A stretch of 64,000 nucleotides of DNA from Asterochloris sp. CNOR1. Its lineage: Eukaryota; Chlorophyta; Trebouxiophyceae; Trebouxiales; Trebouxiaceae. The translations under genes were made by a program, and so were the position numbers. The notes under the pieces are model-generated. The model was not told where the DNA came from, did no database searches, and worked only from the letters and a program-made list of their open reading frames with translations. Location of the stretch: assembly GCA_963969365.1 (NCBI GenBank), contig OZ017755.1, positions 868,001 through 932,000 of the forward strand, given 5' to 3'. This document shows positions 1 to 14,100 of the stretch, piece after piece. The stretch's first letter is position 1; each line of letters starts with the position of its first letter.

Positions 1-838
1 ATGTGGTACAGGGGGGTCACCTATATGTATGCTTGGTGGCAGGGATGTGATGGGGATCCTCTGCAGCAATCTGGTCTCCGAACTGCTGGGACAGGTAGCC
101 CCACCTACAGGGCAGTAACTCATTTCTGGCTGGCACGGCAGCGTGTGGCAACTCGTGGCAGACATGGGGCCTCTTGGCAAGCATGTCTCTGCGCATTCAT
201 TCACTGACAAAGGCAGAGACTGCCAGCAGCTAAATCGACACTGGCTGACTTACATCTGTGGCAGACTTCTGAAGGGCAGCTTGTCCACTCCATGCACCGG
301 CGTTCCCTGCGAGACCATCTGCTGCCCAAGCACATGTGGCGGGGCTGCATTTCCAACCTGCTTACAGGCATCAGATCTCTCAGGCAGGAAGGACGTCGCC
401 AGAATAGCTGTGCTGGCAGTTGCGCCACAGGAATTCACCTCCGGACTGGCGATGCTCCTGATGGTTGCATGCCTGCGAGCTCTGCTGCTGAATGCCCTCA
501 GATGTGGCAGCTGAGAGGGGCCAGGGCTGCAGACCCGAAATCGGGCAAAGCCGCCTAGATGAGAGCGAGGGGACTGCAAGACTTGCATGCTGTGTAGTGT
601 AGAGTCCCTAGGACCGCTCTCCTCCCGACGAGGGCTCTCGGCGGGTCAGCAGTGGTTTCAAAGTCAGCAGCACATCACTTTGCCAAGCAAGCTTGCGCCT
701 GAACCCAGCAGCCTACGTTGTCAACACAGACAGGCACCACCTGTACGTATGCTCCTCTACGCATAGGAGCATTCCAGCATCATAGGGACCATCAAATGGT
801 GCAGGGTTCACAAAAGGTGCAGTGCAGTTGACAGGTAA
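1..838. other. No supported gene
   Basis: Several overlapping short open frames exist on both strands, but none shows family resemblance, convincing splice sites or consistent coding character. The right part is probably the 3' flank of the minus-strand gene that ends at 839. Confidence 0.4.
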
Positions 839-1644
839 TCAGCAGTTGATAACAACTCTATGACCACCACCGTCCAATATGCCTGCCAGGAAGTGTGTAT
901 GCCCCCAGTCTGGCACGTTGCCAGCCTCCACCTGTAGCAGTGCTTCTGTCAGCAGCTCTCGCAAGCAGATGATAAACTGTGTATTTTGTGCATGTGACAA
1001 TTCCCTGCCCATAAGGAAGGCCCTGTCATATCCTTGCCCATCTCTGATCCACTCTGCCAGGCCGCCAGGTTCCAGAAATTGAGACAACAACATCTCATGA
1101 ATGCCTTCGCACTTGCCACATTCCTTGTGGTTATATATCCACATCTCTCTGCCGTCACACTCTCCTGCCTGCATGCACTGGCAATCGTCAGCGGCCCCCG
1201 GATGATGTGAAGATCATCAGCCGTTCACAGCGTGAGGCTTACCAGAGTCAATGGGGCACCCGGGGCAGCCAAGAGCAAGCCCTTCACAAACTGTGCGGAC
1301 CATCCTGGGGGGTAGACATCCCATACTTTGCCCACGGCCTTCAGCACTCGAACGCACCGCTTAGCTGCAGGCAGCCCTGGCAGGCCGCAGCTGAGGATGG
1401 GTGCAGCCTCCCTGCCCAGGTGGTAGGCCAGCAAGGGTTGGTGAAACTGCCGCTTCTGGAACATGGGGTACCATACAATGTCATCCACTGAGTCTGCCAC
1501 TATGTGGACAAAGCACTGCGCATAGCCAGCAAGTCTGCTGTCAGGAGCAGCCGCAGAGAGGATCCTGCAGACATCTTCTTGCTGCATGCTATGTACGTGA
1601 AGCCCCTGCACTGCATCAGGGGGTGGGCTTGCAGCCTGGGACAT
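839..1644 (-). CDS. Unrecognised two-exon protein
   Basis: Two exons join in phase 0: 1644-1243 and 1168-839, separated by a 74-base intron with donor CTG|GTAAGC and acceptor TGCAG. The product is about 243 residues if translation starts at the ATG at 1644, where the protein begins MSQAASPPPDAV. Residues around 35-110 look like a helical globular domain (VHIVADSVDDIVWYP, then KAVGKVWDVYPPGW). The second exon has a CGKC motif and a helical segment ending in DGGGHRVVINC. I do not recognise the family. The reading frame continues upstream of 1644 as a leucine-rich stretch without an ATG, so a further 5' exon is possible. The gene is divergent from the kinesin, about 550 bases away. Confidence 0.6.
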
Positions 1645-2195
1645 CAGCAGAAGGAGTGCTGAGGGCGGTGGCAGAAGATAGCAGACTAGCAAGCATATCG
1701 CATGAACCAGCAGTCTCACGTTTAGTCAGAACTGCAAGTGCATGTCAGCTGTTAAGGAAAGCCACAAGCTGGAAGAGATGCAGCTGTACCATGCCTCTTC
1801 TTTCCTGTCTAGAGCTGCTTAAGACAGGGCGCCTAAACACGTGCTCGCCTGTAGCTCTACCGTGACTGGAGCCTCAAATCATAGCTCCGGACCGGCTGGG
1901 CTATAGCGTTGACTTTCGCCATGCTGTGGGTCTGCACTTCGTAGAGGTACAGAGTCCTTCATACCCATTGGAAAGGCTCCGAAAGGCTTGGATCCACAGC
2001 TGGATGCTTGAGAGCAAGCGATAGTGCTTGAGGTAAGCTCTTCATGTGACCTGCAAGCTGTGGACCCTCTGTGGCCTGTCAATGGTACTCAATATATACT
2101 CAGTGGGTTGCATGCTGATTGCATGCTCCATAGTGACATGCACGCCAACATGTAAGGCAGGGCCTACCTCAAGCTCCCTTGCTCCCCTGTGCAGC
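1645..2195. promoter_or_regulatory. Divergent intergenic region
   Basis: This stretch separates the start of the minus-strand gene from the kinesin ATG at 2196 and should hold both promoters. No TATA-like or other recognisable element stands out. The bases just before the kinesin ATG (CCTGTGCAGC) look like a splice acceptor, so a non-coding 5' exon of the kinesin could lie here. Confidence 0.35.
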
Positions 2196-5100
2196 ATGGA
2201 GAACATCAGCGTGCACGTGCGTGTGCGGCCTCTGAATGCTCAGGAGCGAGAGAAGGGCAACTGCTGGCACAATGCAGACAACCGCATTTTTCAGATCCGG
2301 CGTGACACGGGGGAGCCTGTTAACGCTGATGGTTATGCGCTGGACAACATTTTTGGCAATGACTGGAGCACTGCACAGGTCAGTAGCTGGAGCCTGGCAG
2401 CGCTGATCAAGGTGCTGTAAAACTGGGGCGGCTTCCTCGCAGCCTGAAAGTAGGCCTGGCCTCATATTCCTGCCTGCTGCAAGAAGAGCTGGCTGCACTG
2501 ACAGAGCATCTCTGGAGGTAGCACTTCAGGGGGGCAAGCAGAGGCCACACAGCGCTTAGACACCTGCTCAACCCAGCATAGCCAATGTGCATACTTTGCT
2601 CCCAGCTCTACACAGCGTTACCTCAATGTTAGCCTCAGGTCCTGAGGTCGGCTGCACGAAGGCCCCACAGCTGCCAGGTCTTTCTAGCTAGGTCCACCGC
2701 AGCACCCAAGATCAGCAGGCTTGGCATCAACAACTTCCTGGTGCCTCTTCATATATGCCTGTGCAGGTGTGCAGTGCCACCTGACGGCTTGCAGCCCTCT
2801 GGGGAGTCCTAACAGCTGGCACTCTGCCTGCCTGCGGCCCAGCCTCTCTCCAGCTCAGTCTGGCAGCGTCCTGCACTGCTCCACGCATCTCTTGAGCGGC
2901 ACCTGCTGCAGGCCTGCCTGATCTGGCTGAAGTGCGGCTCCCTGAATCAGCCCACCTGCCTTGATCAACTTCCACATCCTGCCTGCTACAGGTTCACAGC
3001 GCCACCACACATGCCTGGCTCGGGTCTGGTGCACCTCCCCCTGCTCAGCCTGCTTGCCTCTGCCCACTGTCCCATGTTGTATGCTGCAGGTCTACAGCGC
3101 CACCACCCAGCCTCTGATCCAGAAGGTGGTGGGTGGGTTCAACAGCACGGTCTTCGCTTATGGGCAGACCAGCAGTGGGAAGACGCACACCATGCGAGGC
3201 ACAGAGCAGGAGCCCGGTATCATCCCCCTGGCTGTTCGGGAGATCTTTGACCACATCGGCAGCATGCAGGACCGAGAGTTCCTGCTGCGGGTGTCCTACA
3301 TGGAGGTATGCAACCCATCTGCCTCCAGTTCAAGCTGTGCATGCCATGAGGCTGGGCTGAAGTCCCAGTCACTTGCAGAGGTGCAGAACAGGCCCTGTGC
3401 AGCACAGAGCATGCAGCCACCAAGTTTGAGGGGCTGTGTTCACAGGAGAGTTGGCATCAGGCCTGCTGCATGTGCTGCTATGGGGCCAGGCTGTGCGACA
3501 AGAGATAGGCATATCTGGCCTATGGTACATGCAAGGGGCTGCTTTGTGAGTTTCCCCAGTGCTGTCTGTACTTCTGACATTAGCCATACCCTGCCACCTG
3601 CACCATGCCGACCTGCACTTCAACCATCTACACTGCTGCCAGCAGGTCCATCACAAGAAGCTGCATCATCTAATGTCAAGGTAGCCACGCAGACTGCTGC
3701 CCGCTTGCATCGTACCTATTGCCAGACCTGGTCTTCTGCCTGCCTGCAGATCTACAATGAGGAGGTGCACGACCTCTTGTCCAGCGAGCAGACCAAGCTG
3801 CAGATTCATGAGAACAAGGACAGCGGCATCTATGTGGCCGGCCTGCGGGAGGACATAGTGACCAGCGCAGAGCACGTGCTGCAGCTCCTGGGGGAGGGCG
3901 AGAAGATGCGCCACTTTGGGGAGACCAAGATGAACAAAACGTCTAGCAGGAGCCACACCATTTTCCGCATGGTGAGGCAGGCAGACTTGGCCGCAATCAT
4001 GGCACCGTTGTGTGAATGAAGCTGAAAGGTCCAGCTGCAGCTCTACAGGCCAAAAGATGAGCTGAGCCAGGAGGCGCTTGGATACGGCGAGACTTGGGAC
4101 TCCTGCACATCTATGGGAGGCTGCATCCACGACTTGCCCGGGCCAGCAAGTGGACATGCAGTTTTGTGGTCCAGTAGACTGGATGAGCTGCCACGAGCAG
4201 CTGTCTTTGCAATCCAGCCTGGGCGGCTGTCAGCCTGTGTTTGCTGGCCAACGCCGCACCCCTGAGCTGCCTGTGGAGGAATTGTCAGCAGGAGTTTGGT
4301 GGCTCAATGTCAACTTGGCAGCTGCATGCATCAGGGTCTGCTCCTCACCTGCAGCCCTGTTGCCGCATGCAGGTGGTGGAGAGTCGCAGCCGTGACCAGA
4401 CAGCTGAGTCGGATGACGGCGGCGCAGTCTGGGTGTCCACGCTGACTTTGGTGGACTTGGCGGGGTCTGAGCGCATCAGCAAGACGGGGGCCGAGGGCCT
4501 GCGCATGAAGGAGGGGGCCTCCATCAACAAGAGCCTGCTCACGCTGGGCACTGTCATCAACAAGCTGAGTGAGGGGACCCAGGCCACAGGTGAGACATGG
4601 GTGGCATGGTGGAAGAAGGCCAGGTCGGTAGATGTGCCCTGTGTAGATCTGGAAATTTCCAGATACGGACCCGAGCAAGGCCCCTAGGTGAACAGCCACA
4701 GCGCCGGGAGTTGCCCTGGGTCAGACAGGGGCACTGAATGACACCCATGCCACAGGTCACAGCAGGTTGGACATGCAATGGATGACAGATGGGCTGGACA
4801 GCGACCCACCTGCCCGGGTGCAAGGGCCAGCTCTTGGACCGCTCTCAGGCTCATGGCAACCTCAGTTCAGTGGCCAATTCCTCTGCCTGGGTGGCTCTGG
4901 GTAGGATGCAGGAGCAGGTTATCTGGCGGCTGCCCTGCGCCACTAGCGATCAGCTTCCTTTGCACTGCGCAATGCACTGCATCTCAGGATGATGCTGCCT
5001 TCTGCCTCGATCAGCACAGAGCGTCGTCCCTGAACGCCTCACACCCAGCATGGCGTGGCAGGGCACGCCACAGCTCCTGTTGTGCCTGCAGCTAGCCAGC

Positions 5101-8100
5101 ACTCCGCAGCCCTTGCTGTGTGCTTGGCCCCTGGCAGTTTGCAGCGGAGTGACGCCTCCTAATGGTCTGTACTGCAGGTGGCCACATCCCCTACCGCGAC
5201 AGCAAGCTGACTCGCATCCTGCAGCCGTCCCTGGGTGGCAATGCCAAAACAGCAATCATCTGCAACATCACTCCCGCCGCCGTGCACGTGGACGAGAGCC
5301 ACAGCACGCTGCGCTTTGCTTGCAGAGCCAAGCGCGTGGTCAACAATGCGGTGCGTGTGCTCGCTGCCTTGTCTGCTGCGCATCTGGTCCATTGCTGCAA
5401 TGCACTGCGCTTCAATTCTGTGGAGCACCTTGCTGCCATGCTGCAGGCGTCCACATCTGTTGCAAATACGCTGCAGCCAGATGCAGTACAGCATGCCGTG
5501 TGGCCGTTGAATGCACAAGCACACATCAGCATTTGGGTTTCACATGAGCAAATGCGCACACACTATCCTGCGTGTGCTCACCAAAACACATGCTGCAGGT
5601 GGTGAATGAGGTGCTGTCAGACGCTGCTGTTCTCAAGCGCCAGGCACACGAGATTGAGGAGCTGCGCAAGATGCTGGCAGGCAGCGGGTGCGCCTGGACT
5701 CCTCCCATACACTGTCTTCTATTGCTGGCTGACAAAGTAGTGGCCTCAGCAAGAAAGCCGCAGGGCACCTGCTGGTGGCCCTGCTGCAAGGCTAGACCAT
5801 CAGGCGACACTCTGCTGATGCTGCACAACATGCTGATGGGCACCGCAAAGGCATTGCTGAACGGCTGTGCTGCATGGTCGGCCTGTGCACAGTAGACTCC
5901 CTCTCTGCATGTACATCTTGCCAGATTGCGCACCATGCCAGGCTGTTCAAGACTCACATGTCACACTGCTGTCCTGGACTGCTGCTGCACACCCACCATT
6001 GCTACTCACAGATGATTATCTTCTGAGAGCTGCACAGGGCCTGTAGGGCTGCCAATGACACTTGGAGCTGCTAGCGGCTGGTAGCTGGTAGCTGGCACCA
6101 GAGAGACCGAAGCTACATTGCGGGCTGTACTCACCGCCAGAGAGTGTACGTCAGCTGAGGGCCTGGGTGCACTGCAGGAATGCTGAGATCGAAGCCCAGA
6201 TTGCGCAGTTGCGTGCTGCCCTGTTGCACAAGGAGCAGGAGCATGACCGCATGCAGCTGCAGCTGGCCCAGGAGAAGGAGGAGCGTGAGAAAGTGCAGCG
6301 CAAGGTGAGAGATGCAGTCTGCAGCGCGTATCCCAAATTCAGGAGAGAGGAGGAGTTTTGGTCTCAGAATCTCGTGGTCATGATGAGTGGGGCTGCACAG
6401 CACAAGAGAATGCAGGGCACCGTCACTGGGTCTGCTGACACATCCAAGCTGTTCAAAAGCTCCGGCTGGTGGTGAAAAGGATCAGCGCAAGGAAGTGCAG
6501 CTCAGGGTGAGAAGGCGCATTGACCAGGAGTCTGTGCGTACCAGAAATGCAAACTGCCTGCTGTGTGGGTTTGATGCAATCACTGGCACACAACATAGAA
6601 CCTGGGCTGTTTGCGGTGCATCTCATAGCGCTTGCCCCACAAGGCTGTTGGCAGTGTAACTACCGGCTGCTATCCATTGCAGTCTCCTTTGCCAGGCTTT
6701 GGAACATGCGGGAGTGGAGCACAACGTGGAAGCCCTGCATATGAGTATCAGCCTCCTGCAGGTGGAGCACATGACTGAGCTCATGCTGAAGGGAAGACGC
6801 GATGACACAGATCAGGAGGTGCCCAGCAGCAAGGGCAACAGGCGCGAGACTTGGGCGCCAGGCCTGGCTGGTGAGGCTCCAATTACCACTGCAGATAACA
6901 GTGCTTCGCCAGCTGAACGAGGATTGCTACGCTGCCTCAGAGCAGATTGCCATGTACAACAATAGGCCTTAACCTGATGGCTGCTGGCTCCGGTGTTGGT
7001 AGGCAGCTCAATGCCAAATGCCACAGAACAAAATGCCACGCTGACCAGCTTGCCTTTGAACATGTTGCTCTGTGCAGGCTACGTCATCCCCCTCAAAAGC
7101 TGTCAACCCAGCAGCCTGCTGCTGTGAGTGGCAACAGCCCCTGACACACAGCCACAGACACGCAGCAATGCCAAAGCTGTCTGCCTGCAGGTCAACGAGG
7201 CAGGAAGAGGCCTCTGCCGCCACGTGACAAGCCATCGCCAGCACAGGACACCAGACTTCCGTCACACGCAGGAGGACGCAAGTCTGAGCCAGAGGCTCTG
7301 GGTGCTTTTGGGGGCGAGGCCATGACGCCCCCGCCGCTGCGGCGCAAGAGCATGGCAGGTATGACCTGCAGTGAGTGCTGGTTCTGTGCTCACACCGCAT
7401 GGCTGCGGTTTGCACATGACATGCAGCGTCTGGCGTCGCCTGTCCCACTGGGAGGCTAGCCCTCCTCAGACATGACCCTGCACCCCCATCAGCGAGCTAG
7501 GCTGCCAGGCCAGACCTCCCAGCAGCTGGCAGCTCGTTACTTTACAGCCCTGAAGCCTGCAGATTGCTTTGTGCACAGGCAGCAACATTGCAGATGCCAG
7601 GTGTGGAGCATGAGCTCTGGCTGCGGCTGCCCATGCATTGCTGCATCAAAGCCCTTGCTCAGATGGCCAGCCTGCTGCTTGCAGATGCTGGGGACGAGGC
7701 AACAGGGTTGGCTGCCGCTGTTGCCGCCTCACACGGTGCTGATGAGAAGGTCAGAGCCTTGGAGGCTCGTGTGAAGGAGCTCGAGATGGAGCAGACCCTT
7801 ATGCAGCGAGAGCTGGATAACATGAGCGATGTAGCCCAGCGCAGCGATGCTCAGTTGCGGTGAGTGCCTTGCACAAGGGCTGCTGGGGTAGCTGCAGGGT
7901 TAGGTGGCTATATCTGCTGCAGCTCACTGCTGAGTCAGCTGCAGGGTCCTCCTGTACACAGCTGAGCTGAATGACAGCTTGCATGCGCCGGGCACACTGC
8001 AACATGCGAGGCCAGCTCTGGGAAGCATTTTAGTGCAGGCTCACCTATGATGCACTGCCTGGGAGAAGCCATTGACACGTGTTTGAGATTGGACGCCAAA

Positions 8101-11100
8101 GGGAATTTCAGGAAAGTTCAGACAGGCAGCTCGCCGCTGCTGCCGAGCGGCAGAAAGTGAGTGGGTGGGGGTGTCTCAGCGCTTGAGGCAGGATGGCAGG
8201 GCGTCTTGCTGCTGCATGCAGTGCTGCAGGGGTTGAGCTGGTAGGTGTGTTGGTCTGAGCGGATAAGGCAGCTCCTCTTTGCACGATGGCAGAGTATGAG
8301 CTAGTGAAATGATCATCATTCGTGATGCGGGGTGACCCAACACGCCCAGTGCACACTGTTGCCTGCAGCGCTGCAGAGGATGAGCTGATGGAGCTAATGT
8401 GATGGTTGATGAGAGGCACAAGCTGGTTTCCAATGTTGCGGCAACTGAGCTGATAGGGGTAGACTGGCATGAGGCGCAGCTCAAGTAGCCTCAAGGCCTT
8501 CTGCAGGGCTGCAAAGGGTGAGCTGCCTGGGGTCACTGAGTAGGGTGCATGATGCAGGCAGCAAGGTCAGACTGACCTAACATGCCAGGACTCCTCGCTG
8601 CTTCCAAGAAAGCTGCAGAGGCCAACCTGGTGGAGGTGGCTCGTGAGGTGCCAGCATTTCAGGAGGCTGCCCAACATGCGATGGTGTCTGCAGGGCTGCC
8701 GAGGATGAGCTGGTTGGGGTGGCTGATGAGAAGGACAAGCTGGTGCCCCAGCTGGAGGAGGCCAAGTGGCGAGCGCGCCAAGCTGAGAAGGAGCTGGAGG
8801 CTGCCACAGAAGCTTCCGCAGCCACAGAGCAGGTGTGGGGCCAGCAACAGATGCATAACGGGCAGCAAAGCGCCATCAAGTTCCATGGATACTGCTGCGT
8901 GGACTTGCACGAGCAGCATGTAGCTGACAAGCATCAGAAATACTGCGGGCTCATCCAATTGCTTGCAGGGCTGCACCGAGCTGAACAACATAGAGCTCAA
9001 GGTCGCTTCAACTCATGCACTGTGACCACCAGCGCTGACTGGAGTAGGAGTGTCAAGCCTGCACGTGACCTTGCTTCTGAACACACCTGCCTTTCCCTGT
9101 GCAGCTGAAAGGGGAGCTGCAGGGGCAGGTGACCAGCCTGCAGCAGCAGCTCGCCGACCAGGCTGCCGCCGCCACCCAGCAGGAGAGGGAGGCCAGCATG
9201 GGGAGGGCAGCCCTGGAGCAGCAGCTTGCGCAGCTCAAGGCCGACCTCTCAGGCCAGCAGGACCAGTCTGTTGAGCTGGCGGACAGGGCTGCTAAGCTTG
9301 AGAGCAAGCTTGCCAGGCAGCAGGAGGTGAGTCAGGTGCTCTTGCAGCTTGATTTGCCGAGGGAGTGGCACTGCATTTGGGGGGCCCTGCTATGTGATGG
9401 CAATGAGCTCAGCTAGGATTGAGACTATCTGCTGTTGAGGTAGCTCAACAAAATTCCACTCCTTGCTGACCTGCTACATCATCACTGCCGCCTTGCTACA
9501 GCCTGGGCGGCTGCACAAACATCCTCGCCCTTTTTCTGCAGGAGGGCCAGCAGGGGGCCGCCAAGCTGCAGACTGCATATGTAGACCTGGCAGAAGCCCG
9601 CAGAGCCAGAGAGGCAGCGGATGAGAAGGCAGCGGTTGCTGAGGCCAGGTCACGCGACCTGTACGACTCCAACACCCGCTTGGAGGCTCACATTGCTGGT
9701 GAGGCGCCCTGGTGCAACCAAGCCTGCATCTGAAAATGGGTGCAGCGCCTCAAGATTCCACAAGGGCAGCATGTGTAAAGTCACCTGACCACGAATCCTG
9801 CCCAGCATTGCTTTCTGGATGTGTGCGACAAGGTTGAGCTATGAGTTGGAATCTTGGGAGCCGGGTTATGAACTTGTATGCAGATCTGGAGAGGAGCAAG
9901 AGGGCCCCCCTGTGTAAGGACCTCAAGCTCAGCTGTTCACTGGCTGCATGCTGCAGGGACTTGTGAGTCTTGGTCTGTGTAGACCTGTCCATAGGGCTGC
10001 TTTCATTCTGAATCCGGCACCCACCTGGCTGCACAGATTACATGGTGGCATGATTGAGTGCAGACCTGGAGAGCCGTAAGAGGGCCCCTCTGTACCAGAA
10101 GAAGCAGGAGGAGGAGCTCAGAGCCGCAATAGAGAAGGCGCAGGAGTGCGAAATCAGGGCGCAGGAGGCGGAGCTGCGCTGCAAGGAGGCAAAGGCGGGT
10201 TCTGCTCCAGGCTTTGGGGGATGAGCGCTGCCCATGCTTGGGGACGACAGCAGTCAGGGCACAGGATGCAAAGCTGCGCAGCAAGGGGGCCAGAGTGGGG
10301 TGCACGCCTTGACTCTCTTCGAATGCTGCAAACCAGCTTGGCTTGCACAGAGTTGGGTCTGAGTCTGGCATCAGCACTGGGCCGGCCTCCCAGCAGGGGC
10401 CAGAGGCAAGGTTGAGCAGGTGCAGCCTCTCCTGGTGGGATCATATTTGGCCGAAAAGATAGTGTGCAGCATTGCCTCTGGTGGAAGGCCGAGGCCATGC
10501 CTGCCTGTTGGCATCAGCACTGGCCATGCTCTGAGGGCAAAGACAGAGGCCTCCCAGCATCTTGGACACTCAACATGTCTGGCAGCTTTTGACCTTTCAG
10601 GTGCGCTTTTCTTTAGGGACACATTCTTGAGTGGTGTGGCACTGAGGAGCCCCTGACACCTCTTCTCGGCTGACACCCCAGTGGGCTGCTTCTGGCCTGC
10701 AGGCTGAGCGGGAGACAGCACAGCAGCAGGCTGAGAATCTGGCATCACAGCTGGAGGCTTTGACTCAGCAGGCTGCAGAGGCTGCTGCTGAAGCTGCAGC
10801 TAGCCTGGAGGCTGCAGAGGCGCGGGGTGCGCAGGCGCTGGAGAAGATGCAGGCAAGTCAACCCTTAGGTGCTCCACATGTGAGCATGTGACCAGCATGG
10901 CTGAGGTCTACAATCACACCTGCAGGAGTGGTTTTGACGGCCTTCCGTGGGCCTCAATCCCGCACTAGAGGCTGATTGCGTCTGTGGTGCTGGTGCCTTG
11001 AGGGCATAGCTGTCTCTCTCAGTGCGCACAATGACCTGCAGGCGTCTCACGAGGCCAGGGCAGCAGAGATGCAGGCTCAGCTGGAAGCAGCGCAGGCAGC

Positions 11101-14100
11101 CACTGAGGCCAAGGATGCCCAAGTGGCGGAGGCCTCAGCCGTCTTGGAGCAGCTCAAGCAGCAGCTGCAGGATGCGGAGACCTGCGCTACCGGACTGGAG
11201 GCCACAATGGGTATGTGTGCCCCCTGCCCTGCCTTACGCGCATGCTTGTGAACTGCAGCCAGGCGATGCGGATCATCCCAGACGAGCAGGTACTGCCATG
11301 CAGAGCTGTGTAGGGCAGCAGAGCATCACTTTGAAGATCAGGGCCTGCCGTCACTCTCACATGCCAAATGTTCACACGCTGCGCCCAACAAGGCCTGAGC
11401 TGTGCCCCTGGTGGGCCGCCACTGACCCTGTCCCCTGGGCAGTGGTGTCTGCCAACATGCAGGCCAGTCCATGCAGAGGAGACAATGCCTGCCTGTGGAC
11501 ATGCAGTAAGATGGACTGAAGTTTGCTGCATTGTCTATGAGAAGTAGGTGTCCACGAGCTGTGCAGCTGCCATTTCCTGGGTGCTCTGGGCCGTGTTGCT
11601 TGCCTGCATGCTGGCTGATGATACACACGCAGACTGCTGCCGTGCAGGGGAGACGCAGGCCTGTGCAGATGCGGCAGCTGAGCGCATTCAGACCCTGGAG
11701 ACGACCCTGGAGGAGCAGGCCGCTGCAGCTGAGGCTGCTGCTGCTGAGGCCCGGAAAGCTCTGGCCAGTTTGCAGGAGCAGGCTGCAGCAGGCCTCCAGA
11801 AGGCTGAGGCTGACATGGCGACAGCTCTGGAGGCGGCCGCTGCGGACAAAAAAACAGCAGTGGGAGCACTGCAGGCACAGCTGCAGCAGGTGCAGGTGGG
11901 GAAGCGCCTGATGCACCTGCCCGCCTGGCTCCCAGCGCATGTCTTTGCATGCCAGACAGGCCGCAGACGCTTCCTTAAGCTGCTCAGCAGAACCCAGCAC
12001 CCCATGGTGCCTGCATTCCTGTTGTTTTCCTTACAGCTTCCTCAACACAGCAGCTCCGCTGCAATGCAGGAGTCCTCTGAGTCAGCGGCCACCCAGGCCG
12101 AGGCCACACTGAAGGAGACCAGGGAGTCTGCAGAGGCTGCTGCCGCCAGGGCGACAGCAGACTATGACTCCCTGCGGCGGGTGCTGGATGCTGTCAACGC
12201 CCAGAAGGCAGAACTGGACAGCAGGCTGGCCAAGGCTGGTGGAGCATTGAATGCTGCAGAGGAGCTGAGGGAGGCCAAGTGAGTGCCACACCTGCTGGGA
12301 TTGCAGATCCTTCATCCCCCTCTAGGCAGGAGGTCCAGGAGGAGGTGGAGAGCACTATGTCTATAAGGCCTGCAGAGCCTGCTTCAGGCAGCAGGATCTT
12401 TGTGTGCAGTTCCTGAAGCTGCAGTCCAGACCAGCTGCATGCTGCCGGCCTTGTGCATACCACACAGCATTGCACCGCCAGCTTCAGAGATGCTTATCAC
12501 CTTGATCTCGAGATGCTTGGCGGCCTGTGACTCAGTCACACAAACCTGCAACACACATGCGCATGCTCACTGCCTGCAGACGGCAGCACAAGCAGGAGCT
12601 GATGAAGCTGACCCAGCAGCTCAAGTCTGCCAGCGTCAGCAGCAAGGGCGGGGAGAAGGAGTCTGAGCGCCTCAAAAAGGACCTTGACAAGAGCAGGCAA
12701 GTCAATGTGCCTGGCTGCAGTCCAGACAGTGTCCCTCCTGCTGCCACTTCAGCAAACCCAAGCTGAATGTACTTCATGCAGCCTGTGCTGACAATGTTGC
12801 CGGGCCTCCACCTGTCAGCATGTTGTGTCTCAGGAAGCGCAGGTCTGACATCCCCAGTCAAGTGCGCAGCCAATCTCTGCCTCACTGCTTGCGTTTAATG
12901 GACTCCTGTCTGGGTTGGCTTCCCCCAGAGTGGCAAGCTGCCACTCGTCAGTGCCTTGTAGGATTCCATGCGTGCGGACATGCCCCTCAGCAACCCCGCC
13001 CCCATGCTGTGCAGGCGCTGGAGGCCAAGCTTGCCTGCCACTCGTCAGTGCCTTGTAGATCCCATGTGTGCAGGCATGCCTCTCATGAAGTCCGCGCTCA
13101 TGCTGTGCAGGGAGAAGGTGCAGGCACTTGAGGCCAAGCTGCGGGGCGCCATGCAGGACAAGGCCAACACCCAGATGGAGAAGGCTGCCCTGGAGCGCGA
13201 GCTCAAGGGACTCAGGAACCAGGCTGGGAAGCTGACCAAGGTGGGGTAAGGTAGCAAGCACTCGTTGCGGATAATCTGTTATGTAGAGCCAGCTCCAGGC
13301 GCTCGCAACATGCTGACCAAGGTGAGAGCCACCTACTGTGGCAGCTCCAGGCACTTGACTATGGGGCTCCAGACGCTCAAACAAGAAGCTGGCCAATGTG
13401 TGGGCCTGAACTTACAGTCTGTCGAGGTCTAAATGCAGGCGGCAAAGGGCTAGCTGTGACTGCCAGAATGCAAGCCGCAGGTCTATCATATGCTGCGTAT
13501 TGGCATGTGAGCAAGGAGTGCAGGCTGCCAGGCAAGCCCTGAAGGGCACAGTGGCCGACACAGTGTTGATGCATCAGACAGCTTCATCTGAATGCATGAC
13601 CTTCCTCTGCCCATCATGTCACAGCGCTGAAAGCTATGGCCACAGGGCCTAAGGGTCTTTGCATTACACCCTTTTGACAGATCTGCAGGATGTAGGCTGG
13701 CCCCTGTATGCCAGTATCATTGCCAGCTTGCATATGGACACAGCTGCAGTTGTTTGACGAGTTCCTTTGACAGGAGCAGCTGCAGGCATCAGGCTGTCTC
13801 TGAGCATTTCTGTTGTCTGACATGCTGTATGGCAGCAGAACCGCTATACAATTGCATGCCTGTCATGCAACAGGGAATGATCTGCAGGACTTGGACAAGA
13901 AGGACGCCCTCGCTGAGAAGAAGCGCGAAACCATCATGACCGACTTCAACAAGACGCTGTCGGAGCTGGGCGGCCTGCAGGATGCACTGGCCAAGAGCCA
14001 GCTGGAACTGGAGAGGATGCACTTTGAGCTGCAGGCCAAGCAGGGTGCGTGCTGGCAGGGAGGGGCTCAAAATGGGCAGCCCATGATCATGCTGGCACAA

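Noticed and set aside
2961-4019. A 352-residue open frame through the kinesin motor region
   Set aside because: It reads straight through two introns and starts at TTG. The spliced model gives an intact kinesin motor with conserved joins.
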